From: Vibrionales bacterium SWAT-3
GTDB lineage: Bacteria > Pseudomonadota > Gammaproteobacteria > Enterobacterales > Vibrionaceae
DNA length: 64,000 nt
Direction: 5' to 3'
Assembly: GCA_000169995.1 (NCBI GenBank)
Contig: AAZW01000012.1
Location: forward strand, 52,497 to 116,496
In this document: in pieces, positions 9,304 through 17,769 of the stretch
Position numbering within the stretch: the stretch's first letter is position 1
How the letters are laid out: every line of letters starts with the position of its first letter
Program-made: the position numbers and the translations under genes
The notes under the pieces: model-generated
Told to the model about the DNA's origin: nothing
Seen by the model: the letters and a program-made list of their open reading frames with translations, nothing else
The model's database searches: none

Positions 9304-10661
9304 CGCGACCTACCCTCCTGGCTCTCTTGATGAGTATTGCCGGTTCACTTCATGCGGGCGGCCTGGGCGACGCCATGGACAGCTTTTGGGATGACAGCAG
9401 TTTTAACCACAACCTCACGAACCCAAGTGCCTATCAAGGCCAATCCGCCACTTACTATAATGCGGGCAGCTTGTTTGCTCGCACCAACATCAAAAACATT
9501 CAATTGGCCGCCATCACCATGCCTTCTGTCAGCGTAGGATGCGGGGGCATTGATGCTTTTATGGGCGGTTTTTCTCACATTAATTCGGATCAACTGGTGT
9601 CTTTTGGTAAAGCCGTCATTGCCAACGCCGTGCCCTTCGCGGTGGATTTAGCGCTGCAAACTTGGGCGCCGAGCATCAAAGAGAATCGGGACAAACTGCA
9701 AGATATTGCTGACCAATTCCTCACCACCTCGATGAACTCTTGCCAAGTAGCGCAATCGGCGATCGATGGCTTAGCGGCCTTCACCGATGGGGAAGCCAAG
9801 CGTCATGCCTGCGCCACCCTAGGCACACAAAGCAACGCTTTCGCTGATTGGTTAGAAGCGCAACACGAATGTCGCAGCGTCCGTACCAACCAGAGCACAC
9901 TGGCTGGCAACACCGATGATGCCACGGCGCACGCCGTGAAAGTGAGCCTAAATGTGGTGTGGGATGCGCTCATGAAAAGCGCTTACCTTCAAGACAATCA
10001 AGAGGTCGCCGAGTTTATCTTAAGCCTCACTGGCACCGTCATTTACGACGCGCAGGGGACACCAAGCTACATTCCGGCGATGTTGGTGGGTAACGACACC
10101 GCCATTAACGCCCTTTTGACCGGAGGGGATTTGGAGGTGTATCGATGCGACAACACCGAGACCTGCCTCTCGATGAGCCTCAGCGCCATCAGCCTAAGTG
10201 AAAGCCAAGCCTTTAACGCCAAGGTGCGCCACACCGTTGATACGCTCTACGCCCACTTACAATCTGACCAACCTATCACCGAATCCGAGAAGAGTTTTGT
10301 TGAACTCAGTGACATTCCTATCTTGGCGATGCTCATTGATGATGCGCACCTGAACCTGCAACCGGAAAGCCATCTATACGCTCAAAATATTGCCGCCGAT
10401 CTCTTGCATGCCTATCTCAATAACATGCTGATGATCGTCAATCAATCCATGACCAACCTCGCTTCGGTGAACCCAACCGACGTCAATCGCACTCTCGAAG
10501 GCATCAACCGTGCAAGAGATTACTTACAAACCCTTCGAGACCGTCACAAAACAAAATTGAACGCGTACTTAGCCCTCACTGAGCGCCTAAAACGCAAACG
10601 AAAGCTCCTTAGCCAATCGGCAAGTGACGCTACCTTATCGAACCTCACCTTTGGCCATTAA
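9300..10661 (+). CDS. traH: TraH, F-type pilus assembly protein
   Basis: A 453-aa exported protein. The sequence after the signal peptide (GGLGDAMDSFWDD, then YQGQSATYYNAGSLFAR) and the VSVGCGGIDAFMGGFSHIN block are hallmark TraH motifs. C-terminal coiled-coil-prone helices follow. TraH is a periplasmic or outer-membrane-associated component needed for pilus extension and acts with TraF, TraW and TrbI. It is translationally coupled to trbB by a 4-bp overlap and lies 12 bp before traG. Confidence 0.92.
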   Translation: MTRPTLLALLMSIAGSLHAGGLGDAMDSFWDDSSFNHNLTNPSAYQGQSATYYNAGSLFARTNIKNIQLAAITMPSVSVGCGGIDAFMGGFSHINSDQLVSFGKAVIANAVPFAVDLALQTWAPSIKENRDKLQDIADQFLTTSMNSCQVAQSAIDGLAAFTDGEAKRHACATLGTQSNAFADWLEAQHECRSVRTNQSTLAGNTDDATAHAVKVSLNVVWDALMKSAYLQDNQEVAEFILSLTGTVIYDAQGTPSYIPAMLVGNDTAINALLTGGDLEVYRCDNTETCLSMSLSAISLSESQAFNAKVRHTVDTLYAHLQSDQPITESEKSFVELSDIPILAMLIDDAHLNLQPESHLYAQNIAADLLHAYLNNMLMIVNQSMTNLASVNPTDVNRTLEGINRARDYLQTLRDRHKTKLNAYLALTERLKRKRKLLSQSASDATLSNLTFGH

Positions 10662-10673
10662 AGGAGATCCCCC

Positions 10674-13379
10674 ATGACCTTAGACTTTTATCTCTATGGC
10701 GCAGGCCCTCAATTACAACGAGCCTTGAACGCTGTCGCCACTTTTTTTACCACCAACACCTTTGGCTCGTTAATCGAAATCGCCTTACAACTGGCTTTTA
10801 TCATCAGTGCCACTCTGTTTTTTATCTATCGAGACGCGAAACATGTGATGCGTTTTATGTTCATTTACTTGGCTATCCCCACTTTTCTTATCAGCATGAA
10901 AGCCACCGTCCATATCAATGACGCGCAAGATCCCATGCGCATTTATTACGTGAATAACGTGCCTTACATCGTCGCGATACCCGGTTGGGCGGCCACCACG
11001 TTCATGCAAGGCTTAACCGAAGGCATTGAAATCGTCTTTAGCAGTACAGAGGATGAAAGCTACAGCTCCTCGGGCATGGTGTTTGGTTCGAATTTATACA
11101 CGTTACTGCGCAGCGCCAACGCCGAAACCGTTGATCTGCAACGCTATTGGAAAGACTTTTATCACAACTGCATCGTCGGAGACATTCGAATTAACAAAAA
11201 GTACTCCATGCAAAACATCCTGCAAGCACCGGATTTACTGGGTTTTCTCGCCACAAAATCAATGTCCCCCATTCGTGGACTCTATAACCATCAGGGTGAA
11301 TACAGAACCTGCCGCGACGCGTTTCCTGAAATCACTCAACAATTTGATGAAGAAGCTAATCAAACCTTCAATAAACTGGGCGCATATATTTTAGGAAGAG
11401 AAAGTAATATCAACTCAACATTTTTAAGAAACGCCATCGAGAATAGCCACCAAGATTTAATTGGGGTCAGTAACAGCGCGGTCGATATTTTAAAACAGAA
11501 CATGGTCATCAACATGACGCGCTGGAACATCGAAAACACGCACCGAGGTATCGCGGCCAACTACGCCTACACCGCCAACCAAATGCAAACGACGACCATG
11601 TGGGCCAACATTGGGCTACAAGCCAAAGAGTTCATTCCAATGATGCACTCGATAGGGGTGATTTTGTTTGTCTGCTTTGGGGCGATCATTGCCATCATTG
11701 CCTTGCTGCCACATATGACGCTGCCTGTCCTTAAAAACTATGTGGGCAGTTTTTTCTATCTGGCCACTTGGCCGATGATATTCACCATCCTCAACGCGAT
11801 CATGATGTGGTTCTTAGAAGGGGCGACCCAGGGCGCGACACAAGGGTTACGCGGCATTACCCTCTCGAACATGAGCGGCATTGATTACGTCAACACGCGT
11901 TACGCCGCCATCACCGGTTACTTGATGATGTCCACCCCCGCGATTGCCTTGGCGTTAACCAAGGGGGCGGCGGCCATGATGAGCAGTTTAAACTACCAAC
12001 TGGCGGGGATGATAAACCAAACCAATGCCCGTACTTCAGCCGCGGCCTCAAGCGGTGACATCAGCCACGGTAATACGCAAATGCAGACCCACACGTTTAA
12101 CAACGTCAATGGCAATAAGTTTGATACGTCGACATTGCTGAAACAACACGGCAGTACCACGCAAAGCGAAGACGGTATGCTTTCAACGCAATACGGTGAT
12201 ACAACCGTGTATGACACTAGCCCTACCGCGTCGAATTTCCAGTGGAACGTCGCCAGCTCTAGTCAATACAGCGAAGCGGTGCAAGACTTGCACACCAATG
12301 CTCAATCCAACCTCTCGACACGACAAGCGGCTTTGTCGCAAAGCACACAAAGTGGCTCTCAATTGCTGGCCGATTGGAAAGAGAGTTATTCGTCAATCCA
12401 AGGTTACGGTTTAATTCATGGGCACGGTGCAACTACGGCGGCTTCAAAAGGCTTAGAGCAAGTGAGTCAAGCGACAGAACAAGTCATCGCAGCAACCGGA
12501 TGGAGCCATGAGAAAGCGAATGCCTTCTTACACTCAGCGTACGGCGGTTATGACGTGAACGCTGGACTGTCAAGCGGCGCTCTCGGTGACGCCGTAGGGT
12601 TTAATGGGAGTGTGAACGCGTCCACGGGACAAAAATGGACACAGGAAGACCGCGAAACACTCAGCAGCATGAGCAACGAACAACAAAGCCAAATACAAGC
12701 CGCCATCGAATCCTACCGCTCAGGTGCCAACCAAACCATTGAGGCGAGCAACCGCCTCACGGCCGATGAACGTAATACGGAAATGGGCACTTACGCCACT
12801 GGCTTTACGGCGAACTTTGGTGAGACACAAGGCTTGATAACGTCCACGACACAAGCTCAGCAAGAGGTCGATACGCTCAGTCAAGTCAACAGCCAAGAGC
12901 AACGTCATATGGCCAGCCTGACTGAGAAACTGGAAATACCATTCCAAGATTTTGTGGAGGAGAAATATCAATCTGAAGTAGGCCGAGCAGAGCAGATTCT
13001 TACCGGTAGTAATGATAAATCACGCCAAGCCCGCGCTGATGAATGGGAAAAATTTAAAACAACCGACACGTTTAAAGATTTTGTGCTCGCCAGCGTCCCC
13101 ACTCAAGAAGAGCACGAACGTACCTTTAATCCTGAGCCGACCCAATCCGAGTGGCAAACAATGGTGGGCGAACAATACAAAGGTAAGGCTCTAGGCAACA
13201 CCAGCCAAACGGTGATTGAGCAGCATGAGCAACGCGGCGGCACTGAGCGTTATTACACCCCCGACAACCACTCGCAAATCGTGCAGGAGACACGTGAACA
13301 AATTGAGAGTACCAGTAACCGTGTTGAGCCACCATCAACCTTACAACCAACACAGAAGGAGGAGCAAACCCGCTCTTAA
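10674..13379 (+). CDS. traG: TraG, mating-pair stabilisation and pilus assembly membrane protein
   Basis: A 901-aa protein with RBS AAGGAGA. The N-terminal half carries several transmembrane segments (about residues 35-55, 62-80, 325-360, 375-395, 415-435) and the FxMMHSIGVILFV-type membrane block typical of F TraG. The C-terminal half is hydrophilic, rich in Gln, Ser and Thr, and periplasmic. The N-domain is needed for pilus formation. The C-domain stabilises mating pairs and in F is the target of TraS entry exclusion. Length is close to F TraG (938). It ends the contiguous tra operon before the accessory region. Confidence 0.9.
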   Translation: MTLDFYLYGAGPQLQRALNAVATFFTTNTFGSLIEIALQLAFIISATLFFIYRDAKHVMRFMFIYLAIPTFLISMKATVHINDAQDPMRIYYVNNVPYIVAIPGWAATTFMQGLTEGIEIVFSSTEDESYSSSGMVFGSNLYTLLRSANAETVDLQRYWKDFYHNCIVGDIRINKKYSMQNILQAPDLLGFLATKSMSPIRGLYNHQGEYRTCRDAFPEITQQFDEEANQTFNKLGAYILGRESNINSTFLRNAIENSHQDLIGVSNSAVDILKQNMVINMTRWNIENTHRGIAANYAYTANQMQTTTMWANIGLQAKEFIPMMHSIGVILFVCFGAIIAIIALLPHMTLPVLKNYVGSFFYLATWPMIFTILNAIMMWFLEGATQGATQGLRGITLSNMSGIDYVNTRYAAITGYLMMSTPAIALALTKGAAAMMSSLNYQLAGMINQTNARTSAAASSGDISHGNTQMQTHTFNNVNGNKFDTSTLLKQHGSTTQSEDGMLSTQYGDTTVYDTSPTASNFQWNVASSSQYSEAVQDLHTNAQSNLSTRQAALSQSTQSGSQLLADWKESYSSIQGYGLIHGHGATTAASKGLEQVSQATEQVIAATGWSHEKANAFLHSAYGGYDVNAGLSSGALGDAVGFNGSVNASTGQKWTQEDRETLSSMSNEQQSQIQAAIESYRSGANQTIEASNRLTADERNTEMGTYATGFTANFGETQGLITSTTQAQQEVDTLSQVNSQEQRHMASLTEKLEIPFQDFVEEKYQSEVGRAEQILTGSNDKSRQARADEWEKFKTTDTFKDFVLASVPTQEEHERTFNPEPTQSEWQTMVGEQYKGKALGNTSQTVIEQHEQRGGTERYYTPDNHSQIVQETREQIESTSNRVEPPSTLQPTQKEEQTRS

Positions 13380-13468
13380 CCTATAAATAATGATTAATTA
13401 TTGAGCGCTCCAAGTGAGATATCAAAGCAACCTAGTATTATGTACAGTATTAAATGGAGGGATTAATG

Positions 13469-13918
13469 ATGAAATGGCTCGTATTAGGCTTAGGCACATG
13501 TTTCTCTTTTTTGAGCTTAGCCAATAGTCAAATTCCAGAAATCGACCGACTCAGCAGCGGCAAAAGCCCTGCAGATATGAGTTACTATGTTGAACATTAT
13601 CAAAATCCGGGGAGTCCTGAGTATCGAGATTTATTGATTGGTACTCGTGTCGCTGCTAACGCCGTGAACTTTTATACCACCCGTTTAGATGCTCGCGGCC
13701 AACGCATTGATTATTGCTTGCCAATGAAAGATGCAGCCAGTCGCGAAACATTATGGGAATGGAAAACCAAAGATCTGATGACAATTATCGACAACAGACT
13801 TGAACACGATCCTCGTTTAAAAAAATACGGCAAAGCAGGCATTGGTGGCAGTATCGCCAGCTATCTAACCGCCGCGTTAAAAGAGCAATACCCTTGCCCG
13901 GTGCAGAAACAGTTATGA
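13469..13918 (+). CDS. Exported two-cysteine protein resembling Rap1a/Tai immunity proteins
   Basis: About 149 residues. GGAGGG at 13456-13461 lies inside the longer reading from 13454 and supports ATG 13466 or 13469 as the start. A signal peptide ends near SLANS. The mature protein has two cysteines, in YCLP and near the C-terminus in YPC, separated by a helical segment with hxxDPRLxKYG and ALKEQYPC. This layout resembles the Rap1a/Tai family, in which periplasmic proteins neutralise cell-wall-degrading T6SS effectors. The resemblance is by eye and moderate. It sits right after traG, where F-like systems keep exclusion genes, so a role in exclusion is the alternative. Its stop overlaps the next gene's ATG. 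Confidence 0.6.
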   Translation: MKWLVLGLGTCFSFLSLANSQIPEIDRLSSGKSPADMSYYVEHYQNPGSPEYRDLLIGTRVAANAVNFYTTRLDARGQRIDYCLPMKDAASRETLWEWKTKDLMTIIDNRLEHDPRLKKYGKAGIGGSIASYLTAALKEQYPCPVQKQL

Positions 13919-14186
13919 CTTTAGAGGTTACTGATGAAATATTAAAAGTCTCGTTGGGCCTTGTGTTACTTGGATGGTGGTGCTTTTCATTTTACGTTTT
14001 ATCTACAAGTAACGATATAAAGGTCTTTATTTACAAGGCAGACTCTTTGACTGTTGTTTTTATTCTTCTCTTTATTATATTGACTTTTGTCATTTTATTA
14101 AGCTTTCTGAAATTCGCGATCTTAGGCACCGTCATTGCCAATGCATTATCTTTCATTTCTGTTTACTTACTCTTCTCATTAGAGCT

Positions 14187-14196
14187 ACCTCTTAGC
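14187..14196. repeat. Left 10-bp target duplication of the ISAs1-family element
   Basis: ACCTCTTAGC occurs here and again at 15431-15440, immediately outside both ends of the element. A 10-bp duplication fits the 8-10 bp produced by ISAs1-family transposition. Confidence 0.85.
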
Positions 14197-15430
14197 AAGG
14201 GCGGGATCGAACTTTAACCATTGAAAATAATGGATTTATTTTACAGGGAACTTTTTTAGATAATCACGATCTGATCATGAAGTAAAAAAACATGAGAAAT
14301 TCGCACATGATTATCATTGAGCAACTTAAAAAAGTGAAAGATACCCGTTCGCACATCAATCAAGTTTATCCTGTTATGGAAGTCGCTTTCGTGGTCATAA
14401 CAGCCATGATTTGTGGTCAAAATAAATGGACAGAGATTAAGGATTTCGGTGAAGGAAATATCGAGTGGTTACGTGAGTATTTCCCCTACGAAAATGGTCT
14501 TCCCACTCGACATAATATAGCTGCGATCATGAGATCCGTTGTGCCAGAGACGCTATTGGAAGCTATGGTGGGCTGGGTCAATTTGCACAGAGAGAAGCAT
14601 GCACAGCCTATAATCAGTGTTGATGGGAAGGTTCTAAAAGGGGCAAAAGCAAGCAAACAACAGCACCCCCTCTATATGGTTTCGGCATTTGATGTAGACG
14701 AGGGTTTGACTCTCACACACCAACCTTGTGACGGCAAAGGTATGGAGCTGCTAGCAATAAGAAACATGCTAGACGCTTTAGATATCAAAGGATGTTTATT
14801 AACTGCTGATGCCCTGCATTGTCAGGTTGAAACACTGAATAAAGTAGTTGATAAAGGTGGAGATATCCTAGTACAAGTTAAACTGAATCAACCAAGTTTA
14901 TTAGCAGAAATTGATGTGCAATTCCAAGACTATTGGGCTTTGCCTGAAGATAAACAGGAATCATACATCACGGAAGAGAAAGGGCATGGTAGAAAAGAGG
15001 TTCGTGAGGTTTACGTGCTTCCTGCAGCCTTCAGCGAAGCACTCAGACAGAAGTGGTGTCTCGTAAAAAGCATTGTTGCAGTGGTAAGAGATAGGAGTGT
15101 CAAAGGGAAAGGAAGTTATGAAACCTCGTACTATATTTGCACAGACCATTTATCTTTAGAGTTAGCCTCAAAGGCAACAAGAAAGCATTGGCATATTGAG
15201 AATCAGCAGCACTGGGCGTTGGACGTAATTTTCAAAGAAGACGAGCAGCGAATTTACGCTGGGGATTCAGCGTTGAATATGGCTTGTTGTCGTCGCTTTG
15301 TGCAGAACCTATTTAGAAAATCAGAGGGTAACTTGTCTGTACCAAGAAAGATGAACCAAGCCGCATGGAATAAAGATTACAGGGAAAAAATTCTTTTTAC
15401 ATCAGATTAACAAAGTATATTCGCGCCCTT
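14197..15430 (+). mobile_element. ISAs1-family insertion sequence, 1234 bp
   Basis: The left end starts AAGGGCGGGATCGAACTTT and the right end, read inward on the other strand, AAGGGCGCGAATATACTTT. The two agree at 14 of the first 19 positions, including the outer AAGGGCG. The flanking 10-bp direct repeat ACCTCTTAGC defines the borders. The element carries a single transposase gene and appears intact. It disrupts a small membrane-protein gene between traG and traD. Confidence 0.85.
14292..15410 (+). CDS. ISAs1-family transposase
   Basis: A 372-aa protein with the family layout: an N-terminal DUF4338-like/H-repeat-associated region (CGQNKWTEIKDFGEGNIEWL), then the DDE core PIISVDGKVLKGA, LLTADALHCQ and the late HWHIENQQHWALDVIFKED block with the glutamate. 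This is the typical ISAs1 (H-rpt-like) pattern. It catalyses movement of the surrounding 1.2-kb element. ATG 14292 is the first start; an internal ATG at 14307 is also possible. The sequence looks full length. Confidence 0.92.
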   Translation: MRNSHMIIIEQLKKVKDTRSHINQVYPVMEVAFVVITAMICGQNKWTEIKDFGEGNIEWLREYFPYENGLPTRHNIAAIMRSVVPETLLEAMVGWVNLHREKHAQPIISVDGKVLKGAKASKQQHPLYMVSAFDVDEGLTLTHQPCDGKGMELLAIRNMLDALDIKGCLLTADALHCQVETLNKVVDKGGDILVQVKLNQPSLLAEIDVQFQDYWALPEDKQESYITEEKGHGRKEVREVYVLPAAFSEALRQKWCLVKSIVAVVRDRSVKGKGSYETSYYICTDHLSLELASKATRKHWHIENQQHWALDVIFKEDEQRIYAGDSALNMACCRRFVQNLFRKSEGNLSVPRKMNQAAWNKDYREKILFTSD

Positions 15431-15440
15431 ACCTCTTAGC
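15431..15440. repeat. Right 10-bp target duplication of the ISAs1-family element
   Basis: A second copy of ACCTCTTAGC, directly abutting the CGCCCTT right terminus of the element. Confidence 0.85.
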
Positions 15441-15534
15441 GAGTCTGTAGAACAAATTGAACTCACCCAAACCACCCACCGCTTATGACAAGCGTTATAT
15501 TTCAACTGAGCCACTTTTTAGTAAGGAACTTTAA

Positions 15535-16149
15535 ATGAAAAAGACAATAATCTTGTTGGCTGTATTAAATATGGTTGGGTGTTCAACCAATATGTCTCCG
15601 GTTCCAGACAAAAATGATCTGGAAGGGTTCTCTTCACCTAACGAATTTATGGCATCTTCTCTTGATTTTGATACTTGGGGATTAGGGCTAATTGATCACC
15701 CTCATGAAGAAAAGGCAAAACGCTACATAAAAGAAATGTATGGTCAAAAAATTGGTAATGCCACCATATTCTTCCGCGCATATTTCACCAAGGTGAATGA
15801 TACACACTTATATAAGCCTTTAGTAAACGCTAAAGCATATTGTGAATATCAAGGGGGGCATTTAAATTTAGTTTCTCGTGACAGTTTTCAGAATCTATTT
15901 AAGATTGACGCAAAGAGTATGAAGCTCCATAAACCGTTACAACTAGAAGGTTTAAACCATCAAAGAGAAAGTTTTGTAGATTTGGCACATAATGCATGGT
16001 CAGAAGGGGCATTTGGTATGCATGAATGTGTCACTGACGATAGTAATTGGTTGGTTTCTATTTTGCCTTATAATTTTATCCATAAAGTTGGGTCTTCTGA
16101 TGCACATGTCATTGATATTATAGTTTATGTCGGTGAGGTGTACTTGTAG
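15535..16149 (+). CDS. Predicted lipoprotein of unknown function
   Basis: A 204-aa protein with a short signal peptide and lipobox MVGC (Cys16). GTAAGGAAC precedes the ATG. I do not recognise the mature domain. It has two further cysteines (in AKAYCEYQGG and MHECVTDD) that might pair, and a strand-rich end. Located between the candidate exclusion gene and traD, it takes the place of F traT, which is also an outer-membrane lipoprotein involved in surface exclusion. It shows no TraT sequence signature that I can see, so a shared role is only a positional guess. Confidence 0.55.
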   Translation: MKKTIILLAVLNMVGCSTNMSPVPDKNDLEGFSSPNEFMASSLDFDTWGLGLIDHPHEEKAKRYIKEMYGQKIGNATIFFRAYFTKVNDTHLYKPLVNAKAYCEYQGGHLNLVSRDSFQNLFKIDAKSMKLHKPLQLEGLNHQRESFVDLAHNAWSEGAFGMHECVTDDSNWLVSILPYNFIHKVGSSDAHVIDIIVYVGEVYL

Positions 16150-16253
16150 TTTCCTGAAATATAACCAATGTTTCAAGTTGATTCGTAAGTATTAGGACCT
16201 TTGGCATGAATATTATTATTTGTGTTTACGGTGGCATGTTGTCAGACACTTAG

Positions 16254-16388
16254 CAGGCCGTTAATCACTGGCTCAAGCACCCAGTTCGAGGACTTGATAA
16301 CAACAGACCAATTGATATGCTTTCGACATCCGAAGACACTGAGGTTGTACTCAATTTGATCGGTCGTTTAGAACATGGAGTGTTTTAG
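16254..16388 (+). pseudogene. C-terminal remnant of a ParS/MbcA-type (DUF2384) antitoxin
   Basis: The frame 16254-16388 encodes WLKHPVRGLDNNRPIDMLST followed by SEDTEVVLNLIGRLEHGVF and a stop. This is the conserved end of the DUF2384 antitoxin family (WL..P...LG...PLDLL.T..G...V...L.R..HG), partners of RES-domain toxins. A TAG at 16251 closes the frame upstream and there is no start codon or HTH part, nor a toxin gene next to it. It is a decayed fragment. Confidence 0.7.
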
Positions 16389-16399
16389 TAACCTTTGTT

Positions 16400-16560
16400 A
16401 CCAAGTGCCGCCCCCTTCACTGCATACGGCTCAAACCTCCACAAAGGCATCGTTTGATGCCCAGCAACTTATAAAGCAGTCGGAGCAGGTTCGTTCCAAG
16501 AGTTACGAGCTAGCCTTTAAGGTTCTCATAAAGCGATGAACAGCGCTTCATACGCTAAAG
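16400..16560 (-). repeat. Fragment of a group II intron (second, decayed copy)
   Basis: CTTCACTGCATACGGCTCAA and the following CCTCCACAAAGGCATCG are nearly the same as the domain-V flank of the intron at 17770-18580. The far side (GAACAGCGCTTCATACG) resembles that intron's 5' end. The two intron ends are only about 150 bp apart here and half of domain V is missing, so this is an internally deleted relic. Confidence 0.5.
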
Positions 16561-16570
16561 TTAGAGGTGT

Positions 16571-16608
16571 AAAAAAGCCGATTCAACTGTGTTAGTTTGA
16601 ATCGGCTT
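16571..16608 (-). terminator. Rho-independent terminator of the zeta-toxin operon
   Basis: Perfect 12-bp arms AAGCCGATTCAA / TTGAATCGGCTT (16575-16586 and 16597-16608) with a 10-nt loop. On the - strand they are followed by a run of T. It lies 30 bp after the stop of the 52-aa ORF, so it ends the - strand operon. Confidence 0.85.
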
Positions 16609-16637
16609 AAAGAATTGATGAGCAAGAGCATGTTCGA

Positions 16638-16796
16638 TTATGCAACTGCTTTGGCTTTCTCAATTGTTGAGTTTTGAGACTCTGAAGCAGCGACGAGCAC
16701 TCTTTTATAAACTTTTTTCTTTTCACTTGAAGATGTACGCTTCACAAAATTTGACAATGGTGATGAAGCAACCTTTTTACTACTAAAATTAAACAT
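16638..16796 (-). CDS. 52-aa basic small protein downstream of the zeta toxin
   Basis: An ORF of 52 codons. ATG is at 16796, preceded by a strong TAGGAGGC site, and the stop is TAA at 16638. The product is rich in Ser, Lys and Ala and has no cysteine (begins MFNFSSKKVASSPLSN, ends IEKAKAVA). It starts 18 bp after the zeta-toxin stop and the pair ends at a strong terminator, so the two form one operon. Position makes it a candidate antitoxin or regulator. No homology is recognised, and in classical zeta systems the antitoxin epsilon is upstream and about 90 aa, so the role is inference. Confidence 0.65.
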   Translation of the reverse strand: MFNFSSKKVASSPLSNFVKRTSSSEKKKVYKRVLVAASESQNSTIEKAKAVA

Positions 16797-16814
16797 AAAG
16801 CCTCCTATCTACCT

Positions 16815-17543
16815 TTAAATGCCCACAATTTTTTTTACTTCTTCTAAAGTATAATTCGGTTTCAGATAAGGTTTCAAGCTACTAACATTACTATGATAAG
16901 TTCTAGTGCTGCCATCATTATCTTTCATCAACAAGTCGACTTGGATCTTTTTACCGAATTTTTCCTTCAACGCCTCTATAACTGCTTGAGAACCAAAGAA
17001 TTGTTCTACGAAGTGTTCAGGGAGAATTTTTCTACCTTCAACTTTTTCTCTCGCGTTAACAAATTCCCATGCCAGTTCAGGACGTTGATAGACAAATATT
17101 ATCAGTACATCTCTGTCTTTGTCTAAAGATCTTTGAATGTTTTTTTCCGCTACATAGTAGCTTGATAACGTTCCGTCTAATAAGAAACTCTGACCATTCT
17201 TAAAAATATAGTCCATTGAACGTTCAACAAGAATAACAACTGCACGCTGAAATAGGTATGAATTCGAACCATCGTAATCTTCAAATTCAATGCGCAAGTC
17301 ATCAGGATCTAGGCGAAGAACTTGCACATGACCATCAGAGATGGAAGCAACTAATTCTTTAGATGACTCTGTTTTCCCTGCCCCTGGAGAGCCACTCATA
17401 AATACAGATACAGGAGCCTCTTCTGGAAGATAGACCGCTTTATCAGTAAGCCTTCGGCAAATCTTAGTCCTGTTTTTCTTGGCAAAGATGACTGCCCTGT
17501 CCCTGATTGCAAGTTCTTCGTCATTAAGATCCAAAATGACCAT
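16815..17543 (-). CDS. Zeta-toxin-family kinase
   Basis: A 242-aa protein with a P-loop GSPGAGKT at residues 51-58, followed by LDPDDLR and a LLDGTLSS motif, the usual order of the zeta-toxin/phosphotransferase family. Zeta toxins phosphorylate UDP-N-acetylglucosamine and related sugar nucleotides and so block cell-wall synthesis. Many chromosomal relatives have other kinase roles. ATG 17543 has only a weak GAG site. A - strand promoter lies just upstream. Together with the 52-aa ORF it is likely a plasmid-maintenance module. The substrate is not shown by the sequence. Confidence 0.8.
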   Translation of the reverse strand: MVILDLNDEELAIRDRAVIFAKKNRTKICRRLTDKAVYLPEEAPVSVFMSGSPGAGKTESSKELVASISDGHVQVLRLDPDDLRIEFEDYDGSNSYLFQRAVVILVERSMDYIFKNGQSFLLDGTLSSYYVAEKNIQRSLDKDRDVLIIFVYQRPELAWEFVNAREKVEGRKILPEHFVEQFFGSQAVIEALKEKFGKKIQVDLLMKDNDGSTRTYHSNVSSLKPYLKPNYTLEEVKKIVGI

Positions 17544-17548
17544 CTCAT

Positions 17549-17583
17549 AATTATTATGCTTCGCACATTATACACAATAATTA
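17549..17583 (-). promoter_or_regulatory. Promoter and inverted repeat of the zeta-toxin operon
   Basis: On the - strand a TATAAT box (17572-17567) lies about 24 bp before the ATG. It is bracketed by an imperfect inverted repeat whose outer arms are AATTATT and AATAATT. A dyad over the -10 box would suit autoregulation by a toxin-antitoxin product. No clear -35 box is visible. Confidence 0.45.
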
Positions 17584-17769
17584 ACGCCTAAAGGCATAAC
17601 TTGCTCTACCTCAAGTGCGTTTCAATACATCTAAAAATTCATGTGAAATATAAGCAAAGCTAGGAACCAACCATGAGCTAAATTTGGCTAACTTAGGGGC
17701 GACAAACATATAGAAGAGCTAAAAATCTAAAAAAGTGCCACTGGTAAAAATTCGACCTGAGAAGCTTTT

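Larger units (their letters stand above)
13915..15488 (+). pseudogene. Small inner-membrane protein (candidate entry exclusion) split by an ISAs1-family element
   Basis: From ATG 13915 (overlapping the previous stop) 94 codons run to 14196, where the insertion sequence begins. Removing the element and one 10-bp target copy, the frame continues at 15441 (GAG TCT GTA) and stops at TGA 15486-15488, giving a 109-aa protein. It has three or four hydrophobic segments and few charged residues. The gene lies directly downstream of the traG block, where F carries traS and SXT-like elements carry eex, both small inner-membrane entry-exclusion proteins that recognise TraG. No sequence identity is claimed. 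Loss would remove protection against redundant conjugation. Confidence 0.6.
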
